This document shows, piece by piece, positions 12,601 to 26,100 of a stretch of DNA of 64,000 nt. The stretch comes from Serinus canaria (Eukaryota > Chordata > Aves > Passeriformes > Fringillidae): contig NC_066322.1 of NCBI RefSeq assembly GCF_022539315.1, positions 18,114,765-18,178,764 of the forward strand. The letters run 5' to 3'. The number at the start of each line of letters is the position of its first letter. The first letter of the stretch is position 1. A model generated the notes under the pieces. The model did not search any database. It was not told where the DNA came from and saw nothing but the letters and a program-made list of their open reading frames with translations. The position numbers were made by a program, and so were the translations under genes.

Positions 12601-15458
12601 TTTTTAAATAGGTACAAAATTCCTTAATGAAAGCCAGAATCGCATCATAAACTCAGTTTTTAGTTCACTTGCTAGCTGCACTGATGAGAGAATGTGAATA
12701 TATTAAGGGTTAGAGCTAAGCAGCAGCTATGCAGGACTGCAGGTTCCCATGGATCCAGGTGTACAGCCCCCTCCCACCACCCCCAGAGGTGCAGGCAGAG
12801 CCTTCTGAACACTCCTGGCCTGAGGAAGAAATTCAGCTGAGATATTCCCTGTGCAGGGGATAGACATGGGGAAGGGGGCCAGTCAGATGCACAGAGGTCA
12901 CATTCCAATAGGAGTAACCTTTAACCAGAGCCAGACACATTTTTCCCATGTAATTTCTTATTTCTTGCTCTCCTCCTTACCTCTGGTCTGGCTGGGATCA
13001 GAAGTAGAAGCTCCAAAATGCCACCAGCAAGGCTGTGCACAGCTCCTGAGAAACCTTGATGGGAACAGGCTATCACTGTGAAATTGCCAGCTAAAGTTAA
13101 AAATGTTTGCCAGAGGCATCCTGGCACTCAGGGTCCTTCCTGAGCCAAGGCAAACTTCAGATGTTGCTGAATTATCCCTTGAGATATTCAGGCCAGCTGA
13201 AGACAAAGCTTTGCTCTTGCCTGGGCTGTTCTGCTCCCCTCTCGTTTTGGTGCCCCTGTGTACAGAGCCACAGCAAGGTCTGACCCCTCTGGGACTTGAG
13301 GAACTGGCACAAACGAGTCAGGAAATCTCAGAGCTTTACTGGATCCTGGAAAAACACTGTACTGATGGGGCATGAATGGGGTGGTCCCAGGGATGCTGCA
13401 GCAGCAGGGGAAGGTTTCAGCACTGGCTGTGTGCAGGCATGGTGAAGCTGGGGTTCTGGCTTACCAGTCCAGTCTTTCTGTGCCCAGCTGTAAAAACAAA
13501 AAACAATGAAAAATGCAAACAAAAATCCCAAAACAAACAAAAACCAAAATCAAGATTAAAAAAGATTGAGAGGGAATATTTCTGTGCTTGTAGCTGTGCA
13601 ATGACTAAGGGCTTTGAAGTTAATTTTTAAGCAGATCTTTTTACTCCTCTGCTAAAACAAAAAGCAAGGTTTTTAAACAGAGCCACAAAATGAGTGCAGA
13701 GGATGGAAAAAAATATGGGTACTCCTGCCAAATGCAAGAGAAGTGTAGGCAGGGGCTTTGATGGTTTCACTGCTGGAACAGGGCGGGGCTCTTGCTCTTC
13801 AGGGCTAGGGGAATGAGCTGGCATGAGTTAGCCTCAGGTACTGACCAAAATCTGAACACTCAAGCTTGCTTCCTCCTGCTTCCCAAGTGTGGATCATGTC
13901 ACTGTGGGTCACCACCAGGCACCTGGGGGGCAATGCAAACAGCACTCAGATGGAGTTCCAGACCTCTCCTGGATAGCAAAGACATTCCTTCTGCCCTGAG
14001 TCTTGCCCCAGCTCTGTTCAGGGAGTTGAGGAGCTGGACCAGGACTCAGATGACCATCATCTCTCCCTGTTGCCTAGGGCAGGACTGTTGCCAGCCTCAA
14101 ACCCTGGAGCAGACAGCCTTTGCTGAGCACCACTGCAGCAGCCCTAAGTGTCTCTGCTGGGATGGAGCTGCTGCAATTCCCATCAGCCTGTGCCCTGTGG
14201 GACTTGCCAGAGAGAAGGTCTGTGTGTGGAGGATCATGAAGGCACCTCTGAAGAAGAGCTCAGTCCTTCATCTGACTCCCTGCAGTCCCTGCACTGCCCC
14301 AGACAGAAGCTGAAGGGCACAGTCTCCTCACTCAGACCACTCCTGCTGTCTGTCATGGTTGCAGATAATTGGTGGATATGGAAAAGGGACCCCTATTATG
14401 GTCACATTTCCTGCCAAGGTACTACTAGCCTGCTGTCCCTCATTTCTTTGCATGTCTCATACTTAATTTGTTTTTTATTTGATTGGGGTTTTTTTTAGTA
14501 CTTATTACTTGTGGCAGAATGTTGGGTTATAGTGTGTCAAACTTGACAAAACTTCAAGCAGAGAGAATGATAAAAAGTATCTTGAAAATCATATTTGCCC
14601 CTTAATAATTTAATTCTGCAGAAAGGGAAATCAAAGCATCACAAATTGATTGCTGTGAAACAAATTACAATTATTTCCACACATCCAAATAAATCTACTA
14701 ATTTTAGGCATCTGACTTGAGGCATTAGATGGAATATGCAAATGCACATGTTGAAATGATGGCCGTGTCTCTAGAGCTGCTCACTTGTTTCTCTGTTCTT
14801 ACTGGATGCTCAGCAGTTTCAGACTGCTATTGAGACTTGCAGTAAATTAGCTGCTCTTAAGCACTGCATGTTAAAAGTATTAGAAAGCATTTCTGTAAAG
14901 CACAGCTGAGAGTCTCAGGCAACCAGCTCTGGCTTCTCCTTTCTAGAAATGCAGACTAATGTCCACTGTCACTTCCCCCAAATCTGCTTCCAGTTGGGTC
15001 ATACTGGTCAAGCTACCCTTGACTGAAGCCCTCTGCCCTACTCTACTTTATAGACAGAGAGTGCCATGACATGAAATGTCCCCCTTGAACACCAGTTTTC
15101 CACACACATTTTACCAAGCGTACTTGTTCGGCTGTCACACAGCTTCACATAAGAGAAGCCATCTGATATTGTTACTGACATACTAGTCTAGTGTGGCTTT
15201 TAATATTGGGCTTTTTATAACTCACAGGGATGGCAGAGCAATCTCAGGTAATCAAAATAAATGAAGACAGCCTGAATAATACATTTGTTAAATCTAAATA
15301 ACATACAGTGGACACCTTTAAAAGCGTTTTCCAGGAAAATGTGACTCAGGTGCAATATTGATTGAGAAGATAAAAAGACAGGTGTTTTCAATTCTTATAT
15401 TATGGATGCAGTGAGGACTTTGATAATGTAACAATCATCTTTTGTTACTTTGCTGCAG
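9626..15458. other. non-coding stretch, no gene seen
   Basis: Alternating AT-rich DNA and GC-richer patches (about 10050-10320, 12190-12420, 12720-13420 and 13790-14330). Open frames up to 173 codons occur in the patches without domains or paired splice sites. An A-rich low-complexity run of AAAAC and CAAAA type lies at about 13491-13566. Confidence 0.5.
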
Positions 15459-15683
15459 TCCAATACAGCCAGAATCAATTTTTCATTGTACTCATTTACT
15501 GGAAAAAGGGATAATGGCAAGGACAACACGGCTTTAATAGAAAGAATAAGTCATGATTTAATTCAGATGTTGTACTACAGCTACAAGTTGAAAGATATAT
15601 TTATATATACCAAAACATACAAAGGAGCCTGCATGCTTTTGAATAGAAGTCATGGCTCTGCTTTTCTATTTATTGGTAGTTAG
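15459..15683 (+). CDS. candidate terminal exon or conserved AT-rich open frame
   Basis: A splice-acceptor-like tract (CTTTTGTTACTTTGCTGCAG, ending at 15458) is followed directly by 74 open codons and a stop in clearly AT-rich DNA, where stops should be frequent. The translation (SNTARINFSLYSFTGKRD at its start) is not recognised and shows no clear domain. There is no internal donor of quality, so it would have to be a last exon, and no polyadenylation signal stands out just downstream. A conserved non-coding element or chance remain likelier than a gene. Confidence 0.12.
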   Translation, partial: SNTARINFSLYSFTGKRDNGKDNTALIERISHDLIQMLYYSYKLKDIFIYTKTYKGACMLLNRSHGSAFLFIGS

Positions 15684-17814
15684 GTGGAATGATGCAGCAT
15701 TATTATCCTGACAGCAATAAGAAGCAAGAACCTTTTAAAGTGCAAAAAGATAGCTGTAGGATTATGAGCAATCTTTATAGAAAAGCAAAATAAAGGGCAA
15801 TAGCAAAAGGGCACGTTTAGGTCTTCATTAATATTTGTATTTAAGTAAAAATGACAAGCAGAAAAACCCAAAGAAAGGCTAAGTTCACAATCAATGTAAT
15901 GCTTTTCTGCACAACTGATATTTCTCAAAGATCTCAGGCATTTTTGATAAATTTCGTTCCTATGGAAAGTACTCAGAATGATGATAAAATAATGGTTGCT
16001 TTTTTTTCCCCCTAGCAAAATAGATTGCTTCATGACTTCTTGAATGAAACACAAATCTAAGAGTGATAGTGTTTGGGGCTGGATTAGTCTCCTGGGGTTG
16101 CAGCCAGTGTATGAAATTTCATAGCTTTTCCAAGGAGTTCAATAGCGCTCTTCTCTGTAGCGAGACATTGCTGAATGACCCCTGAGAAAACACCCCACAG
16201 AATGTGCTTCAAAACCACCACCAGAAGCTGCCAGGAGTTAATTGAGCCTGGTATAGCCCAGAAATATTCTGCAAGGCATATTTCTGAGCGGCACACAGCA
16301 CACCAGCCTAATTCTGAATTTCAGCAGACTTTGGAAGAAATCAGGATCCAAAGTCAAGCTTTAGAGTTGCTTTCTACCTGTCTAATAGGCCTGCTCTTGA
16401 AATTCAGACTCTCCTTTTAATGAGCATCTTCTACAGAAAAGCAGACAAAAGGAACAAAAATCCTTCCCTGGAATCTCAGGCTTTCCTTTAAAAAGAGTCT
16501 GGCCTAGTCCTAACTCATTGTAAGCTGAGCCCACATTCCTCTCTGAGGACCAAAGAGAAAAATTGAAGAGTAAAACAAACCAAAAGATTTAAGAAAAAAA
16601 AATCTAAAAAAAACCCCTCCTTTCTCAGCAGCAGCAACTTCTCACAAGCATTTCCAGTCTCCTCTTAAGCTGATGGATCAGACTCAGCTGCATCTCAGCT
16701 GAAGTGGCTCAGGATGGCATTTCCAGCCTCCAGAGGACATCTGGGATTTACATCAGTGACCCTGCACCGATTTTACAGAGCCTCTGAGATGCTGGGAAGC
16801 CTTGGGTAAGTCCCTTTTCCCCCTGCCAAATGAGGCAGGCACATGCTGGTGATTAGTAGGCAAGGTGCAGGAAGGGGCAGGGCTCTGGTCACTGGAAGAC
16901 CAGGGCACTTCTGTAGGATACAGTAAACAGAAATGCTCAGATGAAGCATAAAAGGTGCAGCAGGAGAACTTGGGAGAGTCACAGATGTCCTGGCAAGCAG
17001 GAGCAGGGACACCCCACCTCAGCACAGCTTGATACTAGGGGTCAGCAGGGCTCCTGCACTGCACATGTCTGGGATCCCAAACTTGCTGAGGGTGGCCTTA
17101 GACCATAGTGAGTTTGCCCTAAAACTGCTAAGACTTATAAGCAATCTTAAAGAAAACATGATTTTCTTTACACTGCCATTTCTCAGCCAGTTAGCTGAGA
17201 CTTCAGACCTTCCTCCCCAAGTCACAGGGCAGGTGCTGTGTGAACTCTGTGTGACCTCTTGGATTCACTTGCACCCAGCTAGTCTGACCAGCAAGAACAC
17301 TAGAATGGCAAGATCCTCGAGGAGGTGATGAAAGCTTTGAGCTGAGCACCACTGGCTGCAGCTCTTCTGACTCCAGAGGAAGCTCAGGATAATGGCATGA
17401 GCCTCATCCTCCCAGCCTTTGCCTGTGCTGCCATGGGAAAAGCTATTTAATTAGGTTTCTTCTGACCTAACAAGGGATCAGTATGTCATCAATCCTATAC
17501 AAGAGGGCAAAAATGCAGTCTCAGTGCCTACCCCTGAACCCAATAGGGTCTTCCACTTTGTTCATATAGCAATCCCCATTGCTAGACAATGAAGACTGGT
17601 GACTACCACCTTTTCCTTAGTCACTCTTCACACACCCTATTCAAGGCCCTGAGGCATTTGGAAGAATGAGCTCTTGCTCACTGACTATCCAGTAGCTACA
17701 GTAACACCTGACAGTGGTGAATGACATTTTAAATACATGATATAATCCTTTTAAGGGAATAAAAAAATCTGCTTTTCAGCTCCATCGGAAAGGAATTCCA
17801 GCATTCTCCACTTC
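15684..17814. other. non-coding stretch, possible MIR scrap near 16790-16850
   Basis: No gene recognised. CCTTGGGTAAGTCCCTT near 16800 resembles the MIR stretch ccttgggcaagtcactt, but the flanks diverge, so I do not call it as an element. A strong acceptor-like tract at about 15998-16014 leads into only 14 open codons. Confidence 0.45.
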
Positions 17815-17820
17815 CCCATC
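17815..17820. repeat. left target-site duplication CCCATC of the solo LTR
   Basis: CCCATC at 17815-17820 is repeated exactly at 18194-18199, immediately after the LTR. A 6-bp duplication is typical of class II (ERVK, beta- and alpharetrovirus-like) integrases. Confidence 0.9.
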
Positions 17821-18193
17821 TGTTACATGGTTTTCTGGGGTCCCAGGATGAGGGAAGAGACGAGACAGTTGACTCCATGCATCAGAAGGCTTGATTTATT
17901 ATTATATGATATATAAGATATAAAAACTATACTAAAAGAATAAAGCTAGAGATTTCACTACCAAGGCTATCCTAAGAATAGAAAAGAATGTAATCTCCCA
18001 GCCCAAGACACTGGGCAGGTGCCCCGTGATAGGCTCTCAACTGGAAACAGTCCGACGGGGCCAATCAGAGATTTTCCCGTGGCATTCCACAGCAGCAGAT
18101 AAGAATTGTTTACAGTTTGTTCCTGAGGCTTCTCAGCTCTCAGGAGAGGAAAATTCCTAAGTAAAGGATTTTTCATAAACTATGTCAGTGACA
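17821..18193 (-). mobile_element. solo LTR of a class II (ERVK-type) endogenous retrovirus
   Basis: A 373-bp element that begins TGTTACATGG and ends GTCAGTGACA on the plus strand, so it reads TGTCACTGAC to CCATGTAACA on its own (minus) strand. It is bounded by the canonical TG/CA ends and flanked by an exact 6-bp duplication. On the minus strand it has a TATA-like run around 17903-17931 and a polyadenylation signal AATAAA at 17895-17900, with about 75 bases to the 3' end. A CCAAT/ATTGG motif lies at 18061-18065, in the U3 side. No gag, pol or env sequence is nearby, so it is a recombination-derived solo LTR. A 69-codon minus-strand frame inside it (17967-18176) is probably incidental. I associate this LTR type with passerines from memory; the exact family name needs a repeat library. 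Confidence 0.92.
17895..17900 (-). promoter_or_regulatory. LTR polyadenylation signal AATAAA
   Basis: TTTATT on the plus strand is AATAAA in LTR orientation, correctly placed upstream of the R/U5 end. It could truncate any minus-strand transcript crossing this site. Confidence 0.7.
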
Positions 18194-18199
18194 CCCATC
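18194..18199. repeat. right target-site duplication CCCATC
   Basis: Exact copy of 17815-17820, marking the insertion site of the solo LTR. Confidence 0.9.
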
Positions 18200-21100
18200 T
18201 TTGCAGATAATGCTGCCCTTATGGGTTAACTTTTGCTCCTCTTCACTCCCTTTCTTTTTCAATTCTGTCTCCATTTTCTTTCTTCTTGTTAAAGGTTTCT
18301 TAATACTGACACCTATTACTTATTTTAGATTTAGATGGTCCAGGTACAAATTCCCTGTAAAACCAATTTTTTCTTGTTGGGGAGGAGTGGACATCCAGGT
18401 TAGCACTCACCACCATCACATGAATTCAAGTTACATTTTTCTCTTAGTCCTGTCTCAGTATAGAAGAAACATTGAACAAGCTCCAATCTAGCAACCACCT
18501 GAGCATGGCAAAAGCCATGCCCTTCCAAATGCCACTCTGAGCTCTCAAATGACTCTTTATGCCCCATATAACTGGAGTTAATTTTAAGAAGAAACTTAAG
18601 TCTGCAATTGGAAGATGGGGTAAAAAATCCTTAACACCAGCTTTTCACACCTTGTTTCTGTGCCACTGTGAAGCATTCAGGTCTGGAGCATGTCAGCAGG
18701 CAACTTCTGGGCTCAAAAGGATCCAAGACTGAAACACCTATACATGTAAGGAAGACAATTTCTTGGCAAGAAAATAAATCTGATACAAAACACACAAAGG
18801 ACCCCAATATCAGCCAGAATGTCGCCAGCGGTGCAATACATTAAAGAAGATCATTGCAACAAATCAGGTTCCTAAGCGTGACTTTGCCTTTCATGTAGAG
18901 AATGGACTGATTCGTTCCTCAAACAGTGGAAAACTTTGTGGAGGCTCTGGAACAGATTGCTCTTTTTGGCTCTATTACTCACAGATCAGCTTGCCACATT
19001 CAGCAACAAAGGCAAGGGCTAAAACTCATCTTATTTGTTGTCCACAATTTATGAAAAAATAATCTAGCTCATAGGAAATGAGGTGCTTCAAGAATTTGCT
19101 GAAGTGAAAGCAATTCACTGTCAGCATGGAGTCAGCTTCAATATGACTCATCTGATCTGTGCACTACTACGTTATGCTACATTGATCCAGCTAGGAATCA
19201 TTGTGAAGACTTGAGCAGATTTTTTTACTACTAGGAAAAATGCACAGAACCAGTGCTGACTGTGCTTTGACTTGAGTCACAGATGGCAGTAGGACACTGC
19301 CATTGCATTTTGTGGGCTTGGGCAAGGCTGTTGTTTTACACATTACCAGCACTTCAGTGACACTGAACAGTAGCCCTGTGTCCTGAGAGGAAAGCAACAT
19401 TTCTGCACACATAGCATTTTCCTCCATCCATGTCCATACCCATTTTTGAAAACTTTTTGTCTGCCACCACCTGGCATTGGTAAAGCATCATCTAAGCATG
19501 TAAAAGCAGAGGAGAAATATTGTATGTAACCCATTCAGAACTGTCAGCATCCAACACTAATGCTTTCAGACTAACAGCTTTAGGAATCCTTCAAAAGGTC
19601 AGCAAATGGCTCAGGGCTGTCTGAAACTCCAAGATAAATATCTCCAAAGCCCAGCATACACACATCCCACCGGGATCCACATTTGACTCCCTCCCACCAC
19701 GGAGCCTAGAGCGCCGTAGTGTGAACACGGCAGCCAGTGCTCTGCAAGGAGAGACCACATCAGCTGCTCTGTGCACATACTCCCACACAAAATGAGATTT
19801 GTTTTCACAACACCATTCAGAGTGGGAGATTTCAGGCTCCCCAAGACCAACCCAGTCTGCATATTGTTTCAATAGCACTGGAGAGACTAAAGGAAGATCA
19901 CCCATAAGACATTGCCAATTGCCCTCTCCCCAAATGATTTTAGTGAAATTTTGTGCCTAGGAAAAGCTGTACATAAGAAGAGATCATTTGTCAACCTGCT
20001 TGGGAAAAAGGCATTGAAGAATGGGATGTTCACTTTGATTAGAAGAATAAGTCTTTCAGAGACAAGTTCTGAGGCTCTTAGCATAATCCTAGCAAAAATT
20101 CCATGGTAATCCATGTTTTAATTCAGAAGAACATCTTCATTGTTAATACATCAGATTTTGCTTTTATCTGACTTATGCTCAGTGATTATAACACAGACAT
20201 AGTGTTTGCATATGAAAGAGTAATAAAGGGCTGAGGGCTATAGTCTACAGAGAAATGATGGATGAATGTTTGCCTTGGTAAATAGTATTAGAAGTAATTA
20301 TTTTTAAAAGTATTCAGGTGCATCTCATTTTGTTTCAGTGTAACTAAAAAGGAAGCAACTGATTTGCAACCTAGGATTTGAAAAAGCTGATAAAAAGCCA
20401 AAGAATAATTTTTGATGAAGTACTTGTTCAACAGCTGCAGCATCATCCAGTACCTATTGGGCAAGTGCCAGGCGACCTGCTCAATGTCTGGAGATTGATA
20501 ACTATTCAGAATTTGATGAATGACAGACTGAGAAAGTAGACAAACAGGCCTAGGGGTGATAGCCTTAAAATGAAAAAGTGCAAGTTTTCAGTTAATTAAG
20601 ACTGTGATCATCAGTATGCTGCATTACTTATTTGCTATTTTAAGGTTTCTCTGGAAAAAAAAGGTTCTGAAGGCATCCAGGCAAGTGCCCACTGATAGCT
20701 TTCTTGAAAAGAATTTGAATCCAAAGGACTAAAGTCTCAGCATCTCAATTTTTCTAGAGAAGAGCACCAGCAGTATTTCATCAAACAAGCTGCTTGAATT
20801 TGCCAGTATTAACTCATTCTTTGCTTCCTTAATATTTTTGTTTTCAGTATTGTCAAATAACATAGATGCAGAGAGAGAGGTAGGATTCTAAAAGCCAGTT
20901 TCCTCTGTTACAGCAAGTGTTATCCCTGGGGTCAAGGATTGTCTGAATCAATAACACACCAATCTCAGAAGCCCCATTTAAATGGTGAGTCAGTTCACAT
21001 AATCCAACCACATGTCAGATGAAAAAGAATGGTTTAGCAAACACTTTGCAGTCATCTGGTTTTTAGAACTTAGTAGTAAATTATTGGATATCAGTCTACT

Positions 21101-23029
21101 GTTGCAACTATATATCTTTACACAATAGCAATTTTTCTTGGAGTTTTCTACTGCTCAGCTGCTTATTCAGTATTTTTATACACCCTATATTTATTTTCAA
21201 ATACCATTTTAAAATTCTCACTGGAATTTTTCCATCTACAGAAGTTTTAAGGGACTGTGACAGTTCACAAGAGCATTTCACAGGCAAGAAAAGCCGATGC
21301 AAAGAGTTTTGCTGTCCCACTAATTCAGAGCACAAAATGACATCTCAGGACCAATTCTAATATACAAACAGCCTTTTCCTCCCAAGACAACTGCATTCAA
21401 CTGAGCTGTCCTAGATATGCATGCTTCTGTTAGGAGTTTTTAATACATACACTGGTTAAATTACACAGAATTAATATATCAACCATTTTCTATCAGTTAG
21501 AAAAATGACCTTATTGTGCAATAACACCTCCTCAACACCAAGAGCAGCTGGGCAAGACTGGCCAAAGGGCACAAGGAGGAACTGGAGCCCAAGCAGCATT
21601 CCATGGAAGAATACCTGGGAACTGTCAGGAGGGGACCTTGCACTGGAGAGGTCCCCTCCAGAACATCCTGCCCTCTAGCAGGGAAAAAGGGGCCAAGAGC
21701 CCCCAGGCACAAACCTGAATGGCCAAGCTCCCTGTCCCTGCACCAGGTCTGGGACATGGCCACACTCACATAGCCCACAGCCACTTCAGGAACCTTTACT
21801 GATGCTCAAGCAAGGGGTATGTTAAAATTAGTAGCAGGTGGGGAAGGAAACAAACTGAGATGTTTGACAGATAAACTTTTTTTTTTTTTCTAGAGAAAAG
21901 GCCAAACTCTTCCTAGTGGGCTAGGAGTCTTCTATACATAACAAACAAAAATGTCTCAAAAATGTCTAAAGCAGGAAAAAACCCCACAGATTTCCTGATA
22001 TCATGAAAGAGAGATTATCTAAAGCTACTTGTACAGCTTCCTCTTTCATGTTTTCTTTGGGATTACACAAAAAAGATTGCCAATACTTCATTTAGATATT
22101 TGTTGATTACACAAATCCAGAAAAGCAGTTGGTGAACAGAATGACAATAGCAAACACTTTTTTGAGAACATTCTATGTGGGGTATGGATTTTAAGGCTTC
22201 CTCAGTGATCACTGAGAAATGCATATGAATTTGATTAACACTATCAATGCTCTAGCTCAGAAACCCTTACACTTGCAGCAGAGCAACTCTGAATCAATGA
22301 TCTCGGCCACCACAGAGGTCAGGTTTGGCCTTGAGCAGCCAAGGTGCTGTACCTGCATTGCTGGCAAGCAGCAGGCAGGAAACCAGGTCAGGGGAGAGCA
22401 CCACCAGCACCGTGCTCAGGGCTGGGGGTGTTTGCTGCTTCCAAGGAGCCAAGGGTTGTGAGGGAGTCAGCTCTGCCATGGCACATTTTGGGCGAGGGCA
22501 GGCTTTCAATAGGTTCATACACATGACAGCACACTTCCTGCTTACCTTGTGGGGTGTAGGAGAAGCAAACAGCTTCTTAGAATTGCAGAAATTCAGCCAG
22601 CCACCATAGAGGGGCTTTAAATGAAGGACAAACACAAATCAGTGCTGGCTCTCAAAATGTGCACACACACTGGACATCTGAAGAAGCGCTTTTTACAGGG
22701 GTTGTCTTGGCAGTTTTATGGGAAAGAGCAAGTTAAAATTAATATTGTGCTTTTTTCTAAGTAGCTGATTTTACAGAAACATGAAACATCATGGGAAGCA
22801 GTCCATGAGTAAATTACTGCTTCCTGTTGAATCTGTCAGCAATGGAATATGTTGTGGCACCCTGTCTCAAGCAGAGGGATACCAAAACTGACATTAAATA
22901 CAATGCAGGTGTTATTTCACCTAGTGATGAATACTAGGTGAAACAGCACAAGCACCAAACCATGAGATTTTTCCAAGTTGCACAGGAGAGACAAAATTTG
23001 CTAAGAATGTTGTGTCTTTAGCATGGAGA
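18200..23029. other. non-coding stretch, no gene seen
   Basis: Mostly AT-rich, with GC-richer patches near 21520-21790 and 22280-22520. A 13-base T run at 21877-21889 precedes a CTAG, giving a splice-acceptor look, but no open exon with a donor follows. A minus-strand donor-like CAAG|GTAAGC near 22549 ends an open frame without domains. Confidence 0.5.
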
Positions 23030-23140
23030 TCTGTGAGTGTATGTTGTACTTGCTCTCCAGGTAGGTCACTGCTGCCCTGATTTCCTGCTCATTTTCAGCA
23101 TCTGTAAATCCTAGAGATTATGAGCTACCTGGTAAAGCTA
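23030..23140 (+). repeat. possible MIR relic
   Basis: CTGCTCATTTTCAGCATCTG followed by TAAATCCTAGAGATTATG resembles the MIR segment ctcagtttcctcatctgtaaaatggggataatg. The upstream AGGTCACTGC fits ggcaagtcactt loosely. The match is weak and the boundaries are guesses. Confidence 0.3.
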
Positions 23141-26100
23141 TGCTCTTACCTCTTAACTGGCTGCTGTGGAAACAGCAATTACAAGTTAAATTTCATCATG
23201 CTTAAAAATAATCCTCTTTTTCCCTCTGATCTAAGGTTGCCAGCCTTAAAAGAAGGCAGCAGACCATTAGAAATGAAAGGAAGCAAAGCTTCAGGCTGGG
23301 ACTTACATACACACTCCACTCCTCCTGCCCAGGCATTGCTTCTTGGCTCCAGTGGCATCAACAGCAACTTTGCTGGTGGCAAGGGTGGATTCAGAGCTGA
23401 ACCTCAAAGGTTTTCCCTAACTCCCATATGGATCTGGACTTCCTAATGGCCAGAGACACTCAACAATGCAGTGAATTTTCTGAAAAGAAATAAAATTAAA
23501 AATTAACACCTCCATTGTGCTCCAGCTATGGCAGCCAGAAGAGCAGAGCCACTTGAAGGAAGTGCAGCTTGCCCAAGGGCCCAAAGAGCTGCACTGTTCC
23601 AAACCAAAGCAGGCCTCAGCTCTGCAGGTGACACCAGGTCTTGGTCTGTTGCATCATCTTTGGATTTGGTTTTCACGTTAATCTAATTTAAAAACTCAAA
23701 CCAATTCTCTCCCTCCTCCCAGCTACAGGCAGCAAAAGTGAAGGGCACAAATGAGATCACTGCTTTGGTCTCTGCTGTGAACAGGCTGAGGAGGCTCAGT
23801 TATGGCTTGAGATCTTGCAATTCTCTTCTACTTCCAGACACTTTTCTTTCCTAAATAAACAAAAAGCCCCAAACTTGCAAATAGCTTCAAAGAACAAAAC
23901 CATTTTAAACTGTAATTTATACTTGCATTTTGGTAATGCATGTAAGCCCATTCCCTTGTTAATAGTATTTTATCTTTTATCATTTAAAGTTTTGGAAAAT
24001 GAAATAGTAATTACTTCTTTCAGAAATACTTCTGTATGGAGCAGTCTGATGAAATACAGGACTTCAGGCAGATATTCTGCATCCATCATGAAGAAATTTG
24101 AAGACGGGGGAATTTCATGTTTTTGGAATCAGATAATTTAAGGTGACTCCTGTTAGGAGCTTTTGGATGGAACTGCCTATTGCTGCTTTGTTTTTTGTCT
24201 GTATCTTTGAAAGAGCACTTTAGAAAAAAATGTGCATTACAGTCACACCTTACTAATTTTTAAGGAAGAGAACATGGGTGCTCTTTGGACTGGTCCCAGA
24301 GAACAACAAAAATTTGAGAACAAAAACCCAAAAAGCACTTCAGGAGAAAATAATTCCAGCTATTGAAAAGTATGAGTGGTGGTAAGATTGTCATTTTATT
24401 TTTAAAATAACAAATTACAAATCCTGGTCTTTAACACCCTGGCAGCCAAACTAAGAACTGATATCATCAGTGGGAATCCAAGCAGAAAGAATAAGTGCCT
24501 AGACCAAGGTAAAAAAAAGCAGAATGAGGAATGTGATTTTATGTTGAGTGCTAGATTGCAAGTCAGCTATTTGGAATGATATTTTCTTTTTCCCTCTCTG
24601 CTAAAAATCTTCTGTGTACAATGTAGAGTCATGGCATTCCTAATGGCTGGATTACTTCTGGCTTTTACAGCATGAGAAAATTTTGCTTCCTTGTTCTTAT
24701 TCCTATGGCATGCTTAAATATTATGGACTCAAAATTTAACTTTAAAACAAAAATATGAAGTTGTCTTAGTCCTAACAACTTCACTTCTTTACTAGATTGT
24801 TTCACTTAGTTTTCCCAGTAAAAGATAAAATGGCATTCAAAATTATCACCAATTCCACACGGTACAAATTATTGAACAAAATCCTCCTGCTTTATCAATA
24901 ACAAGAACCAGTTTGAAGAACAGTAGAGGAAGTGTATAAAATTCTCCCTTTACAGACTCTGTGGTACCACAATGTCCTATTGCTTTTCAGAAGCTACCCA
25001 CATCATTGAATCTCCACATCACCAAGAAAAAGACAATCTGATATTTGCTTATTTGTGCATCCTGGTTTGTTGACTCTTCTCTAGCTAGAAAAAAAACAAG
25101 GATGAGCACATTTCACATGTGCGTTTCATGCTCTGCAAGGAATGAAAGGTCAAAGGGTAGCAGGCAAAAGCTATTTGCCATTCAGTTCTAATTTCTCTCA
25201 TAAATTATTAAACAATCCCTTATGCATTTCCATCTTTGATAGTCTTGTGGTATAAAGTGTAAGTCAATGGATAAGCTAATTGCAATAAGCAGAAGTGGTA
25301 TTTAATGCACTGGACACTTTCAACAGCAAAGTAGTTCTAATTAGTGTTTCTAACTGATGTGACAGCAGTTTACAGAGCACCAAAATAGTTCCTCATTTGT
25401 CAAGTGGGTCCGAAGCTTATGGCAGCTTTCTGATCATCTCCCTTGCCGCAGGACCTGAAAGCACCTTCAAAAAGCTTTCTCTCATTGATCTTTAGTCAGA
25501 TGCTGACTGAAAGGCACACAGCTTTGCCAGAAAGAAGACAGATAGATGCTGTACCAGCATGAAAATGTCACTTACTTAATGAAAAAGGGTACCTGTTCCC
25601 AGCCCCTCTGAATGCATGTATATGCACACACAAACATACACAAGCCCAAACCCAGAGAGGCAGGGAAAAGGGACATTTCCATGAAGCTAAGTATTTGATG
25701 TGTGTGTAAAGTACTGTCTGCATAGACTCACCACATCAGATCATATAATATACACACAAATGACATCCCACAGTCTGTGACTGAAATGCAGAGATCTTCA
25801 AAATTTCATTAAGCAAGCTCTTCCCTCTAGATTTTTCATTATTAGGCATGCAGTGCATCAAGTGAACTACATCATTAATTTCAAAATATCACAGTTTACT
25901 TTCCTTGTCTATGATTTCTTCTACTGTGTCAATAGTTCAGCTATCATGCTGTTCTCTGAGGGCTGAGGCAGTAAATGATGGCATGTCAGGTAAAGAGCAA
26001 GTATTTGCTGAATACAGTGTCAAGAAAGTTCAGAACAGTTTTCTCTTTGTTGCACTTGTTTTATAGCCATCATTAAACTAAATATTGTTGTTAGTTATGG

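Noticed and set aside
16798..16850. MIR element near CCTTGGGTAAGTCCCTT
   Set aside because: Only one short block matches; flanks are not collinear with MIR.
17967..18176. 69-codon frame inside the LTR as a viral gene
   Set aside because: It lies in the U3/R side of a solo LTR, with no similarity to retroviral proteins that I can see.
21877..21892. T13 followed by CTAG as a splice acceptor
   Set aside because: No downstream donor with an open frame; simple T run.
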